Source of the DNA: Effrenium voratum
Taxonomy: Eukaryota; Sar; Dinophyceae; Suessiales; Symbiodiniaceae
DNA length: 64,000 bases
Direction of reading: 5' to 3'
NCBI GenBank assembly: GCA_963377175.1
Contig: CAUJNA010001509.1
Location: 1 to 64,000, forward strand
Positions 26,300 to 35,900 of the stretch are shown here, in pieces. Numbering within the stretch: position 1 is the stretch's first letter; each line of letters begins with the position of its first letter. The notes beneath the pieces were generated by a model. It was given only the letters and a program-made list of their open reading frames with translations. It made no database searches and had not been told where the DNA came from. The position numbers and the translations under genes were made by a program.

Positions 26300-27091
26300 C
26301 TAGCGAACAGCTTCTGGCCCAGGAAGCTGAGCGCCGCTCCCATCGGCTTCTTTTTCCAGAGCGAAGCGCTCTTCGAAGCGCAAGTAGAACATCTCATTCT
26401 TTGGCTTGAGGTAGTAGACGAAGAGGAAGCTGTAGGGCTCTCGGGTCGCCTGCTCGTAGATCCTGTGCAGCTTGTCCTTCGGCAGCAGGGCGCTGAGCTC
26501 TTCGATGACGGCCTCCAGCTCGTGCTGGTTGCGCAGCCTCCAGCAGCAGAGGAATTGCTGATTGACCCGCACGGCTGCGCTGATTAGTCTCAGCTTCTGT
26601 GAGCTCACCCAGGTGCTGATTTGGAGGTGCCGACCCCTGATAAAGAGCGTGTCCAGGGCGCCGTGGGCCTTGTGCAGCTGTGGGCTATCTGCGAAGTCGT
26701 CGCAGTTTATCAGCACCTGATACAGCTTCTTCATCTCCAACTTCTTGGATGTCTCGGTGATCTTGCGCTGCCTCTGGATGATGTCCCGCAGCGCTGCCTC
26801 GTCCCACTCGTCGTAGTAGGCCCTCTCCCGTTCGGTATTCACCCCCAGGTCCTCCTCTATGTACTTCTTGACGGGGATCCAGCCATCGTCGATATTGATG
26901 GACGGACTGAAGATATAGATTTTCTCGAAGACTCCGCGGTATTGCTCCAGAATCATGCTGATCAGCGCCACGGTTTTGCCGGACTTGCTGGGGCCGAGGA
27001 AGATGCCTGTACATGGTACCAGGGGCACCACGCGGTCCGAGGGCTGTTTGCTGCTGTACTCTGCCGTAGGAAACAGCTTGATCTTCCCCAT
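26300..27091 (-). CDS. P2 packaging ATPase, intact
   Basis: 263 aa. Walker A GPSKSGKT at residues 33-40, Walker B-like VLINCDDF at 126-133 (Asp-Asp kept) and an RLISAAVRVNQQFLCCWRLRN region like the sensor segment of A32-type ATPases. It pumps DNA into procapsids in related viruses. The start at 27091 agrees between copies; a D12 methyltransferase starts divergently 55 bp away. Confidence 0.88.
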   Translation of the reverse strand: MGKIKLFPTAEYSSKQPSDRVVPLVPCTGIFLGPSKSGKTVALISMILEQYRGVFEKIYIFSPSINIDDGWIPVKKYIEEDLGVNTERERAYYDEWDEAALRDIIQRQRKITETSKKLEMKKLYQVLINCDDFADSPQLHKAHGALDTLFIRGRHLQISTWVSSQKLRLISAAVRVNQQFLCCWRLRNQHELEAVIEELSALLPKDKLHRIYEQATREPYSFLFVYYLKPKNEMFYLRFEERFALEKEADGSGAQLPGPEAVR

Positions 27092-27146
27092 CTCCTTTGC
27101 CTTACTTCCCAAATTCGACGCGGGAAAGCCGGACAGTGAGACCGGG
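27092..27146. promoter_or_regulatory. Divergent ATPase / D12 promoter region
   Basis: Only 55 bp (52 bp at 31902-31953 in P3) separate the two start codons. The conserved core is GAATTTGGGAAGTAAGGCAA on the ATPase strand, also recognisable in P1 at 1625-1645. It must hold both promoters or a shared element. Confidence 0.45.
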
Positions 27147-27971
27147 ATGAATCTAAAGGCTGGCACGCGGCTGAAGTACATGGGAAGCAAATCGTGGTTG
27201 GCCCCACACGTGGACCGGCTGCTGGGGGACGTCGCTGTGCTTCACTCTCCCTTCTTCGGCTCTGGAAAGCTGGAGTACTACCTCGCAACCCGGCGTCCGG
27301 CCCTGGAGGTGCGTGGCGTCGACGCCTTCGAGCCCGTCGCAAACCTGCACCGCTGCTACTTAAGGCAAGACCCGGTCTTCCTGCGCTCCTTGCTGCGCCT
27401 GGTGGGGCGCAGGGTGGACAGGCGCTTCTACTTCGGGCACCTCCTGCCGGGCGCTCAGAGAGGCCGTGCCGGGCGCCGGGCTGCCTGCGCGTACGTCCTG
27501 CTGCGCAACAGCTTCTCGGGAAAGTGGGGCTCCTTCACACAGCAGCGGCCACTGGCCCTGAGCAGCGTGCGGCGTCTGCAGCGGCCTCCGAGAAATGTGA
27601 CAGTGCGATGCCAGGACGCGCTGGCATATCTACGCGCTCTGCCCAGCCAAGCGCCGCGGCATAGTATCTATGCCGATCCTCCCTACATCTTCCCAGGCCG
27701 CAGCATGAACTACTATGGCACGAGAAGGCGGGGGCATGACCTGGCCTTCCACTCGGAGCTCCGAGACGCGCTCTTCGCAAGCGGCCTGCCCTTCCTCGTA
27801 AGCATAAACGACGTGCCTGAAGCCTGGGAGCTCTACAGCAGGGCCGGCTCCATCACAAGGCTGTGCTCGGGCAAGAACAGCTCCAAGCCAGAGCTGCTGG
27901 TGCTGCATCAGGGCAATCCTGCTGTGGCGACTGGATTGAGTAAAGCAATCCTGTGCCCACAACAGGATTGA
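27147..27971 (+). CDS. D12-class DNA N6-adenine methyltransferase (P2)
   Basis: 274 aa. Motif I PFFGSG at residues 35-40, the NSFSGKW segment at 121-127 and motif IV DPPY at 177-180, in the order of Dam/D12 (alpha class) enzymes. It would methylate adenine in a short duplex site using SAM. The reading frame ends inside the palindromic CAATCCTG array, which codes its last residues. All catalytic motifs look intact. Viral adenine methyltransferases usually protect or mark viral DNA; the role here is inference. Confidence 0.85.
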   Translation: MNLKAGTRLKYMGSKSWLAPHVDRLLGDVAVLHSPFFGSGKLEYYLATRRPALEVRGVDAFEPVANLHRCYLRQDPVFLRSLLRLVGRRVDRRFYFGHLLPGAQRGRAGRRAACAYVLLRNSFSGKWGSFTQQRPLALSSVRRLQRPPRNVTVRCQDALAYLRALPSQAPRHSIYADPPYIFPGRSMNYYGTRRRGHDLAFHSELRDALFASGLPFLVSINDVPEAWELYSRAGSITRLCSGKNSSKPELLVLHQGNPAVATGLSKAILCPQQD

Positions 27972-28066
27972 GTGAAGCAATCCTGCGCCCACAACAGGAT
28001 TGAGTGAAGCAATCCTGCGCCCACAGCAGGATTGAGTGAAGCAATCCTGCGCCCACAACAGGATTG
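27914..28066. repeat. Palindromic CAATCCTG...CAGGATTG array, 5 units of 32 bp
   Basis: Units start at 27914 and recur every 32 bp with the spacer GAGTGAAG. Each unit is a near-perfect hairpin. The array overlaps the 3' end of the D12 gene and separates it from the TIR, so it could act as a 3' processing or termination structure. Confidence 0.8.
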
Positions 28067-29249
28067 CCAGGGCCGCACCAGGCCCGCACGTTGGCGTGGA
28101 ATTTGAAGGAGCTCAAACGGTGAGCTTCTTTAAATTCGCTGTAAAGAGGGCCCGCAGCAGGCACGCACCGAAGCCGCGGAGCCGGCTTTTCCAAGCCTTT
28201 TGCGCACTTTTCGGCCCCAAAGAGAGCGGTGACGAAGCGGTGACAAGCGGTGACAAGCGGTGACATGCTCGGCGGGCTGGAATTCGCCGCTTTTCCGGGC
28301 CGAAGCGGAAAACTGACGTCTGGAGCCCGCTTTCGACCGAAAACCTGCGAATTTGGAGGCTCGGGCATCCCACTTGCAGTCCGACACGAAAAACGGACTC
28401 TTCGGACTCGACCGTTTTGAGCTTTTTGCACCAAAAACCGGAGCCGGATGGAGCGGTGACATCAGTGGTGACATCAGTGGTGACAAGCTCGGCGGGCTGA
28501 CGGACAGCGGTGACGAAGCGGTGACAAGCGGTGACATGCTCGGCGGGCTGGAATTCGCCGCTTTTCCAGGCCGAATGCGGAAAACTGAGCAAAGTGGTTG
28601 TCTGGAGCTCGCTTTCCACCGAAAACCTGCGAATTTGGAGGCTCGGGCATCCCACTTACAGTCCGACACGAAAAAACGGACTCTTCGGACTCGAACGTTT
28701 TGAGCGCTTTTTGCACCAAAAACCGGAGCCGGATGGAGCGGTGACATCAGTGGTGACAAGCTCGGCGGGCTGACGGACCACCTCGGCGGGCTGTCGGACT
28801 CCGAGCCTGGACCTCGGCGGGCTGACGGGCCGCGAAAAACCCTGCGGAGAAGGAGCTCGGGACCTGGGCCCGATTTTACGCACTTTTGCACCCAAAAAGC
28901 GAGTGGTGACAAAGCGGTGACAAGCGGTGACGAGTTCGGCGGGCTGGAATTCGCAGGCTTTTCAGGGCAGAAAACGGAATTCGGAGCACGGCGAACGTCT
29001 GGAGCCGGTTTTCGGCGGAAAACGAACGAACTTGGAGGCTCGGGCTCCACTTTTGACGTCTGACACGAAAAAACGCACTTTTCGGAGTTCGCCGTTTTCA
29101 GCGCTTTTTGCACCAAAAACGGAGTGGTGACAAAGACCGGTGACATCGGAAAAACGTTCAGCTGGTTGGAGAATTTGGCTGTTTTGCAGGGTTTGGGGAC
29201 CAAAATCCGAAAATTAATAGGGTAGTATAAGCAGACATTCCTTACTACT
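28067..29249 (-). repeat. P2 terminal repeat
   Basis: The terminus CCTTACTACT (29240-29249; AGTAGTAAGG read inward) is followed inward by GGTGACAAGCGGTGACA and CTCGGCGGGCTG repeats and ACGAAAAACGGACTC blocks. It matches 29759-30870 (inverted) and 54000-55138 (direct). The 11-mer array of the P3 TIRs is reduced here to about one and a half units (28075-28095). Confidence 0.8.
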
Positions 29250-29429
29250 GTCTCCGCCGAGAGCGGGGAGATGGGGGCGAGGTTTGGCTTGGAGGGGTGG
29301 CCGGAAAAGGTGGTGCGCAGGGATCTTCGAAAAGTCCCCGAAAACTCAGCTCCCGAACCGCGGGGGTTGGAGGTGCAATCCCGCCAGCGGAGGCTACAGA
29401 GAGGCCCCAGGCTCCCACCTCCTTTTTGA
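29250..29429 (+). pseudogene. 3' fragment of a Polinton integrase (spacer between P2 and P3)
   Basis: Encodes the last 50-odd residues of the integrase at 48492-49495, ending RLPPPF-stop at 29429. It starts exactly at the P2 TIR terminus, so the rest of this gene copy is gone. Orientation is opposite to the P3 integrase. Confidence 0.8.
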
Positions 29430-29452
29430 CTGTGCCTCTATACTCTACGTCT

Positions 29453-29758
29453 CTACTCTACATCTCGCGACAGCTCCGCCCGCCACTCACTGACAAGCTT
29501 CTTCGCGTCAGGTCGGGCCGGGGGCTCGGGCGGGCCCCCATGATCTAGGACCGCGTCCCACGCGTCCCACCGTCCGCTCCACGTATCATGAGCCTCAAAC
29601 CAGCGCAGGGCAAGCTCTGCCCGCTGGGAGCGCGTGGCCGGCGCTTGAAGAGCCGCAGAGACGTGGCTCACCTCGCTCATGATTTCCTCCAGATCCGTGC
29701 TCGCAGCGAAGCATTGCTCCTCGAGGCGTCGGACTTCCGCTTCCTCGCCGAGCAGCTG
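29453..29758 (-). pseudogene. 3' fragment of coiled-coil gene 3 (spacer)
   Basis: Matches the last 100 codons of the gene at 47927-48475 (MSEVSHVSAALQAPATRS to SRDVE) and is cut exactly at the P3 TIR terminus. With the integrase fragment it shows that both TIR ends abut a piece of another Polinton. Confidence 0.8.
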
Positions 29759-31046
29759 AGTAGTAAGGAATGTCTGCTTATACTACCCTATTAATTTTCG
29801 GATTTTGGTCCCCAAACCCTGCAAAACAGCCAAATTCTCCAACCAGCTGAACGTTTTTCCGATGTCACCGGTCTTTGTCACCACTCCGTTTTTGGTGCAA
29901 AAAGCGCTGAAAACGGCGAACTCCGAAAAGTGCGTTTTTTCGTGTCAGACGTCAAAAGTGGAGCCCGAGCCTCCAAGTTCGCTCGTTTTCCGCCGAAAAC
30001 CGGCTCCAGAGGTTTGCCGTGCTCCGAATTCCGTTTTCTGCCCCGAAAAGCCTGCGAATTCCAGCCCGCTGAACTTGTCACCGCTTGTCACCGCTTCGTC
30101 ACCGCTCGCTTTTGGGTGCAAAAGAGCGTAAAATCGGGCCCAGTTCCCGAGCTCCTTCTCCGCAGGGTTTTTCGCGGCCCGTCAGCCCGCCGAGGTCCAG
30201 GCTCGGAGTCCGACAGCCCGCCGAGGTGGTCCGTCAGCCCGCCGAGCTTGTCACCACTAATGTCACCACTGATGTCACCGCTCCATCCGGCTCCGGTTTT
30301 TGGTGCAAAAAGCGCTCAAAACGTTCGAGTCCGAAGAGTCCGTTTTTTCGTGTCGGACTGTAAGTGGGATGCCCGAGCCTCCAAATTCGCAGGTTTTCGC
30401 TGGAAAGCTGGCTCCAGACAACCACTTTGCTCAGTTTTCCGCTTTCGGGCCGGAAAAGCGGCGAATTCCAGCCCGCCGACATGTCACCGCTTGTCACCGC
30501 TTCGTCACCGCTGTCCGTCAGCCCGCCGAGCTTGTCCCCACTGATGTCACCACTGATGTCACCGCTCCATCCGGCTCCGGTTTTTGGTGCAAAAAGCTCA
30601 AAACGGTCGAGTCCGAAGAGTCCGTTTTTCGTGTCGGACTGCAAGTGGGATGCCCGAGCCTCCAAATTTGCAGGTTTTCGGTCGAAAGCGGGCTCCAGAC
30701 GTCAGTTTTCCGCTTTCGGCCCGGAAAAGCGGCGAATTCCAGCCCGCCGAGCATGTCACCGCTTGTCACCGCTTGTCACCGCTTCGTCACCGCTCTCTTT
30801 GGGGCCGAAAAGTGCGCAAAAATGCTGAAAAGCGAAACCAGCTCCGCGGCTTCGGTCCGACTTCGCTCTGGCGCGCGCCTGGTGCGGGCCTGGTGCGGGC
30901 CTGGTGCGGGCCTGGTGCGGGCCTGGTGCATGCTTGGTGCGGGCCTGGTGCGGGCCTGGTGCGGGCCTGGTGCGGGCCTGGTGCGGGCTGGTGCGGGCCT
31001 GGTGCGGGCCTGGTGCGGGCCTGGTGCGGGCCTGGTGCGGGCCTGG
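29759..31046 (+). repeat. P3 left terminal inverted repeat
   Basis: Starts AGTAGTAAGGAATGTCTGC and matches 53871-55138 in reverse complement over about 1.27 kb, including the inner 11-mer array. Rich in TGTCACCGCTTGTCACCGC and CAGCCCGCCGAG motifs. Open frames through it are repeat artefacts. Confidence 0.85.
30881..31046. repeat. GGTGCGGGCCT 11-mer array, about 15 units (left TIR)
   Basis: Tandem GGTGCGGGCCT units, with one variant GGTGCATGCTT as the fifth unit and one 10-bp unit. The same variant occurs in the right TIR array, so the arrays are homologous. Confidence 0.85.
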
Positions 31047-31134
31047 CAATCCTGTGTTGGGCACAGGATTGCTGCCTCAATCCTGCTGTGGCAACAGGAT
31101 TGCTCCGGCCATTCCTGTCGCCACAGCAGGATTG
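31047..31134. repeat. Palindromic CAATCCTG array, 3 diverged units (P3)
   Basis: Three hairpin units with loops GTTGGG-, TGTGG- and CGCCACAG-type. Overlaps the 3' end of the P3 D12 gene, as in P2. Confidence 0.75.
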
Positions 31135-31901
31135 CCCTGATGCAGCACCAGCAGCTCTGGCTTGGAGCTGTTCTTGCCCGAGCACAGCCGTGTGATGGAG
31201 CCGGCCCTGCTGTAGAGCTCCCAGGCTTCAGGCACGTCGTTTATGCTTACGAGGAAGGGCAGGCCGCTTGCGAAGAGCGCGTCTCGGAGCTCCGAGTGGA
31301 AGGCCAGGTCATGCCCCCGCCTTCTCGAGCCATAGTAGTTCATGCTGCGGCCTGGGAAGATGTAGGGAGGATCGGCATAGAGACAATGCCGCGGCGCTTG
31401 GCTGGGCAGAGCGCGTAGATATGCCAGCGCGTCCTGGCATCGCACTGTCACATTTCTCGGAGGCCGCTGCAGACGCCGCACGCTGCTCAGGGCCAGTGGC
31501 CGCTGCTGTGTGAAGGAGCCCCACTTTCCCGAGAAGCTGTTGCGCAGCAGAACGTACGAGCAGGCAGCCCGACGCCCGGCGCGGCCTCTCTGAGTGCCCG
31601 GCAGGAGGCGACTGAAGTAGAAGAGCCTGTCTATCTTGCGTCCAGCCAGGCGCAGCAAGGAGCGCAGGAAGACCGGGTCTTGCCTTAAGTAGCAGCGGTG
31701 CAGGTTTGCGACGGGCTCGATGGCGTCGACGCCGCGCACCGCCAGGGCCGGACGCCGGGTTGCGAGGTAGTACTCCAGCTTTCCAGAGCCGAAGAAGGGA
31801 GAGTGAAGCACGGCGACGTCCCCCAGCAGCCGGTCCACGTGTGGGGCCAACCACGATTTGCTTCCCATGTACTTCAGCCGCATGCCAGCCTTGAGATTCA
31901 T
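31077..31901 (-). CDS. D12-class DNA N6-adenine methyltransferase (P3)
   Basis: 274 aa, nearly the same as 27147-27971 and fully open. PFFGSG, NSFSGKW and ADPPY motifs all present, with the start at 31901 (MNLKAGMRLKYMGSK). It begins 52 bp from and divergent to the ATPase. It is the first gene inside the left TIR. Confidence 0.85.
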   Translation of the reverse strand: MNLKAGMRLKYMGSKSWLAPHVDRLLGDVAVLHSPFFGSGKLEYYLATRRPALAVRGVDAIEPVANLHRCYLRQDPVFLRSLLRLAGRKIDRLFYFSRLLPGTQRGRAGRRAACSYVLLRNSFSGKWGSFTQQRPLALSSVRRLQRPPRNVTVRCQDALAYLRALPSQAPRHCLYADPPYIFPGRSMNYYGSRRRGHDLAFHSELRDALFASGLPFLVSINDVPEAWELYSRAGSITRLCSGKNSSKPELLVLHQGNPAVATGMAGAILLPQQD

Positions 31902-31953
31902 CCCGGTCTCACTGCCCGGCTTCCCGTCGAATTTGGGAAGTAAGGCAAAGGAG

Positions 31954-32745
31954 ATGGGGAAGATCAAGCTGTTTCCTACGGCAGAGTACAGCAGCAAACA
32001 GCCCTCGGACCCCGTGGTGCCCCTGGAACCATGTACGGGCATCTTCCTCGGCCCCAGCAAGTCCGGCAAAACCGTGGCGCTGATCAGCATGATTCTGGAG
32101 CAATACCGCGGAGTCTTCGAGAAAATCTATATCTTCAGTCCGTCCATCAATAACGACGATGGCTGGATCCCCGTCAAGAAGTACATAGAGGAGGACCTGG
32201 GGGTGAATACCGAACGGGAGAGGGCCTACTACGACGAGTGGGACGAGGCAGCGCTGCGGGACATCATCCAGAGGCAGCGCAAGATCACCGAGACATCCAA
32301 GAAGTTGGAGATGAAGAAGCTGTATCAGGTGCTGATAATCTGCGACGACTTCACAGATAGCCCACAGCTGCACAAGGCCCACGGCGCCCTGGACACGCTC
32401 TTTATCAGGGGTCGGCACCTCCAAATCAGCACCTGGGTGAGCTCACAGAAGCTGAGACTAATCAGCGCAGCCGTGCGGGTCAATCAGCAATTCCTCTGCT
32501 GCTGGAGGCTGCGCAACCAGCACGAACTGGAGGCCGTCATCGAAGAGCTCAGCGCCCTGCTGCCGAAGGACAAGCTGCACAGGATCTACGAGCAGGCGAC
32601 CCGAGAGCCCTACAGCTTCCTCTTCGTCTACTACCTCAAGCCAAAGAAAGAGATGTTCTACTTGCGCTTCGAAGAGCGCTTCGCTCTGGAAAAAGAAGCC
32701 GATGGGAGCGGCGCTCAGCTTCCTGGGCCAGAAGCTGTTCGCTAG
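31954..32745 (+). CDS. P3 packaging ATPase, intact
   Basis: 263 aa with Walker A GPSKSGKT (33-40) and Walker B VLIICDDF (126-133). Open throughout, about as long as other Polinton ATPases. First gene of the rightward capsid block; the penton-like frame overlaps its end. Confidence 0.88.
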   Translation: MGKIKLFPTAEYSSKQPSDPVVPLEPCTGIFLGPSKSGKTVALISMILEQYRGVFEKIYIFSPSINNDDGWIPVKKYIEEDLGVNTERERAYYDEWDEAALRDIIQRQRKITETSKKLEMKKLYQVLIICDDFTDSPQLHKAHGALDTLFIRGRHLQISTWVSSQKLRLISAAVRVNQQFLCCWRLRNQHELEAVIEELSALLPKDKLHRIYEQATREPYSFLFVYYLKPKKEMFYLRFEERFALEKEADGSGAQLPGPEAVR

Positions 32746-32872
32746 CTCTACGCTCATCAATGCGAGGTGCGAGAATATCTCCTGCGCCTCAGGCGCTCAG
32801 TGCTGCACCTCCGTCGCAGCAGTCCAGTCGCCCATCATCCGTCGAACAGGCGGCCTCCGATGGAAAAGAAGG

Positions 32873-33609
32873 ATGACAACGATCTACGTGGACAGCCGCA
32901 AGAGGGTAGCCGGCTCGGACAGCGACTTTGAGGTAGACCTGGGAGAGTCTCTGCACCTGCAGAGCGACGCCAGGCTGGCCGTCTACAAGATCAGAATCGC
33001 CGACAGCTTCCTCTCGACAGACCGGGGCCGCTACTTGTACTGCGTAGACGCAGCGCTCGGCACGCTGAATTGGGCGCTCCTTCCGGAAGGCGCCTACACG
33101 GGCGCACGGTTGGCCGCCTGGATCAGCTCCAACTTCGCTACTGCCACCTACAGCGAGACCACGAACAGCCTGAGCGTAGCCTACGACGGCAACCGCCTCA
33201 TTCTGAACGATCTGGAGCTGCAGCAGCAGTTCCCAGACGCTGTGGACTACCCCACCTCGCCGGCCGCATCGCCGACCAAGCCCTTCAGCATCGACATGCT
33301 TGGCCCCAGCTTCGTCTCTGGCGGGCAGGTCTTTGAGTTCGTCCGCATGATGGCATACAGCGAGGGCTACCTCCGCTGCCCCCAGCTGGCCAACGCCAGC
33401 CGCGTGCTGGGCAATCTGGGGGACCCAAGATAACGCTGAAGAGCGGCGTGGGCACCAATGTGGAGACCGTCTCTGATGACGGGCACTTCATGGCTGTTAG
33501 GGGCCCCATCACCCTGAGACACCTGCGCTTCCGGCTGACAGACCTGGAAGGCCAAGTCGTCCGACTGCGGGGGTCGTCGTTCTTCGTGCTGTTTTTGGAT
33601 CACGTCTAA
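32873..33609 (+). pseudogene. P3 penton-like protein, frameshifted
   Basis: Starts MTTIYVDSRKR. Relative to the P2 copy it has two in-frame 3-bp losses (SIDMLG, GGQVF) and a 10-bp deletion at about 33422 after VLGNLGD, which shifts the frame; the rest is readable in another frame to 33609 (LDHV). An extra 12 bp upstream (about 32788) keeps the overlapping upstream frame open. Confidence 0.7.
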
Positions 33610-33653
33610 TCCCCCGAAGGTCTTTTAAAAAAATATTTTCTATTAAAAAACCG

Positions 33654-34310
33654 ATGAAGCAAGCGCAACCGGCGCCAAGGCCTAGAGGCAGACCTCCGGG
33701 TAGTAAGAACAAGCCCAAGCCGCCCGAGCTGCCCCTGCCGAAGAGCAAAAAAATGATCGACGACCTGGCGAGGAGAAAAAAAATGATCGACGACCTGCCC
33801 ACGGAGCCGGCGTATGAGGCGGACTCCCCTTTCCGTCCCAAGAGGGTGAGATTTCCCACAAAGCCCAAGACGGCTCCCAAGGCTGCACCCAAGGCAGCAC
33901 CCGTGGCCAAGGCAGCACCCGTGGCCAAGGCAGCGCCCGTGGCCAAGGCAGCGCCCAAGGCAGCACCCAAGGCCCCGCCCAAGGCAGCACCCAAGGCAGC
34001 GCCCGTGCCCAAGGCAGCGCCCGCGCCCAAGGCAGCACCCAAGGCAGCACCCAAGGCAGTTGCCGCGCCAGCTCCCAAGCCCAAGGCAGCACCCAAGCCC
34101 AAGGCTGCGCCCAAGGCAGCGCCCGTGCCCGAGCCGCAGCTAGAGCCCGAGGAACAGCCCGAGCCCGAGGTACAGCCCGAGCCCGAGGTACACAGAGAGG
34201 TACGGCCCGAGCCCGTAGAAGCGCCTCGGCCGAGCGAGCGCGCCATGCGCATGCGGGAGAGGCAGTCGGCGTACGACCGGCTGACGGCGGGAGCTAGCGT
34301 CCTAGTGTAA
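33654..34310 (+). CDS. P3 AT-hook / Lys-Ala-Pro-rich core-like protein
   Basis: 218 aa, open: AT-hook PRGRPPGSKNKPK near the start, two KKMIDDL motifs, then the PKAAP/AKAAP tail and the RQSAYDRLTAGASVLV end. An AT-rich leader with TTTTAAAAAAATATTTT lies just upstream (33625-33650) and may be its promoter. Confidence 0.7.
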   Translation: MKQAQPAPRPRGRPPGSKNKPKPPELPLPKSKKMIDDLARRKKMIDDLPTEPAYEADSPFRPKRVRFPTKPKTAPKAAPKAAPVAKAAPVAKAAPVAKAAPKAAPKAPPKAAPKAAPVPKAAPAPKAAPKAAPKAVAAPAPKPKAAPKPKAAPKAAPVPEPQLEPEEQPEPEVQPEPEVHREVRPEPVEAPRPSERAMRMRERQSAYDRLTAGASVLV

Positions 34311-34315
34311 AAACC

Positions 34316-34606
34316 ATGATGAGCATAGAGCCTCGCAACGAGCCGCAGATGCTCCGGTGGTTTCGAAAGACGTACCCCAGCTACGACCTGTAGCCGCTGC
34401 TGCTGAAGCGCCAGCGAGAGCTGGAGGAGGCGAGGGCCTTCAACGCCTGGCTTGGCGAGCGCCGGCTGGCCCAAGAGGGGCAGCGGCACCTGGAAGATGT
34501 GAGCCGGCTGACGGAGGCCGTGCACCGCCAGGTACCTCAGCTGCGCTACGCGCGCGCCGAGCGCAGGGGCGTGGAACGCGCAGCGGGCGAAGTTGCCGCG
34601 CAGTAA
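34316..34606 (+). pseudogene. P3 small coiled-coil protein with nonsense codon
   Basis: Same 97-codon gene as 24432-24722, but a TAG near 34391 replaces the Gln in SYDLQPLLLK. The downstream frame remains open to 34606. Confidence 0.65.
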
Positions 34607-34617
34607 CCCATAAAGAG

Positions 34618-35847
34618 AGGAAGACGCTTCGGTCCCACGGCTTCAATCAGCGCCCGCGCTTCGAGCAGGTTGTGGGCTACCTGGAGCGGAACGAGCCGCT
34701 GCCCCTGGACCAGCCGGACCGCACGGCCACCACGTTCGTCACGAGCCACTTCTACTTGGACGATTTCGTCCAGTCCAGCGAGGACCCCAACCCGCAGCCT
34801 CTGCAGCACACGCCGCTGAGGGCGATTCCAGAGGAAGGCTTCCGTACTCCCGCCGAGGCCACGGACGAGGACTTGGCCCGGATGCGCCAAGGCGGAGGAA
34901 ACCGCTTCGGCGAGGACGACCTGGCAGGAGACCCAGAGGCAGACGCGCTGACGAACAACGGCCAGGGCCCGCCCTCCATCACGGGCCGTCTGCGCAGCGC
35001 GGCCGACGGAGCGCAGGCAGCAGCGGACCTGGTGGGCGCAGGAGCAGCAGGGCTCGAGGCGGTGCAGGCCTTCCGCTCCCAGCTCCCCCAGGACGCTGCT
35101 GAGTACGTGCGCATGAATGTATTGCCCCGCCCAGGGCCGCAGCCGCAGCCGCCGCCGCAGCTCATAGGCCGACCCGACGACGTAGAGCGCCTCCTGGACG
35201 AGGCGGGCCAGCGCGCGCAGGAGGTGGAGCGCGGCGCAGCGCAGGCCATAGAGGAGACGGCAGCGGTGGCTGCGGAGGAGGGAGAGGTAGCCGTTGCCGC
35301 AGAGGGCGTGGGCGGGGCCTTTGGCTACCTGGGGGGCCTGGCAGAAGGGGCCGCTGCTTTGGCGCCCACGGCGGGGGAGGTTGCTGGAGCGATGGCTGCC
35401 ACGGCGGGAGTCGGCGCAGCGGCGACGGCTGGGTTGGCCGTGGGGCTCGCAGGCGGCGCAGCCTACGGCCTGGCCCGCGGCACGGGCTGGGTGCTGGAGA
35501 ACACGCTCTTCCGGCCTCAGCAGGGCAGCGAGGACGCGGCCGTGCAGGACGTCCGGTCCGCCAACGGTATGAACGACGCCACGCAACCCCAGCACTTCAC
35601 GCTGCGCACCGGCAGCAGCACTTCGGGCAGCCCCGCAAGCAGCCGCGCCTCCTCGCAGTCTGGCTTCCGAGTCCAGGCGCAGACCTATCACACGCCCCGC
35701 CCCTTCTCCTGGGGCCTGAACCCCGTGACTCTGCCTCAGTCCCAGCCGAACTCCCGGGCAAGCTCCCGCAGCTCGGGGCAGTCGCGCCAGAGCCGCCTGC
35801 CTCCGCCGAGCTACGACCAGCTGGCCCGAGACATCGAGGCGGCCTAG
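34618..35847 (+). pseudogene. P3 404-type virion-block protein, start codon lost
   Basis: The frame is open to LARDIEAA at 35847 and includes the Gly/Ala core and Ser/Gln tail, but the ATG of the P2 copy is AGG here (34618-34620). No other good Met is near the N-terminus, so translation would need an upstream or later start. Confidence 0.65.
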
Positions 35848-35900
35848 ACTCTCCTTCGCCGTACGAACAAAAATGAGTGTTGCGCTACATGTAAAGAAGC

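Larger units (their letters stand above)
21560..29249 (-). mobile_element. P2: Polinton-like capsid block in reverse orientation
   Basis: From the TIR terminus at 29249 leftwards: TIR, palindromic array, D12 methyltransferase, ATPase, penton-like, AT-hook, small coiled-coil, 404-type and MCP genes, a tRNA-like sequence and satellite. It mirrors 29759-37320 over about 7.6 kb with scattered substitutions and indels. P2 keeps intact MCP, penton, ATPase, D12 and small-protein frames. PolB, integrase and the second TIR are absent. Confidence 0.8.

Noticed and set aside
29284..29548. Frames beginning MAWRGG or MAGKGG
   Set aside because: Shadows of the integrase 3' fragment in the spacer.
27853..31418. 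Long frames across the TIRs (for example 28130-29203 and 30300-31418)
   Set aside because: They follow GGTGACA and CGGCGGGCTG repeats in both orientations and have no family signature.
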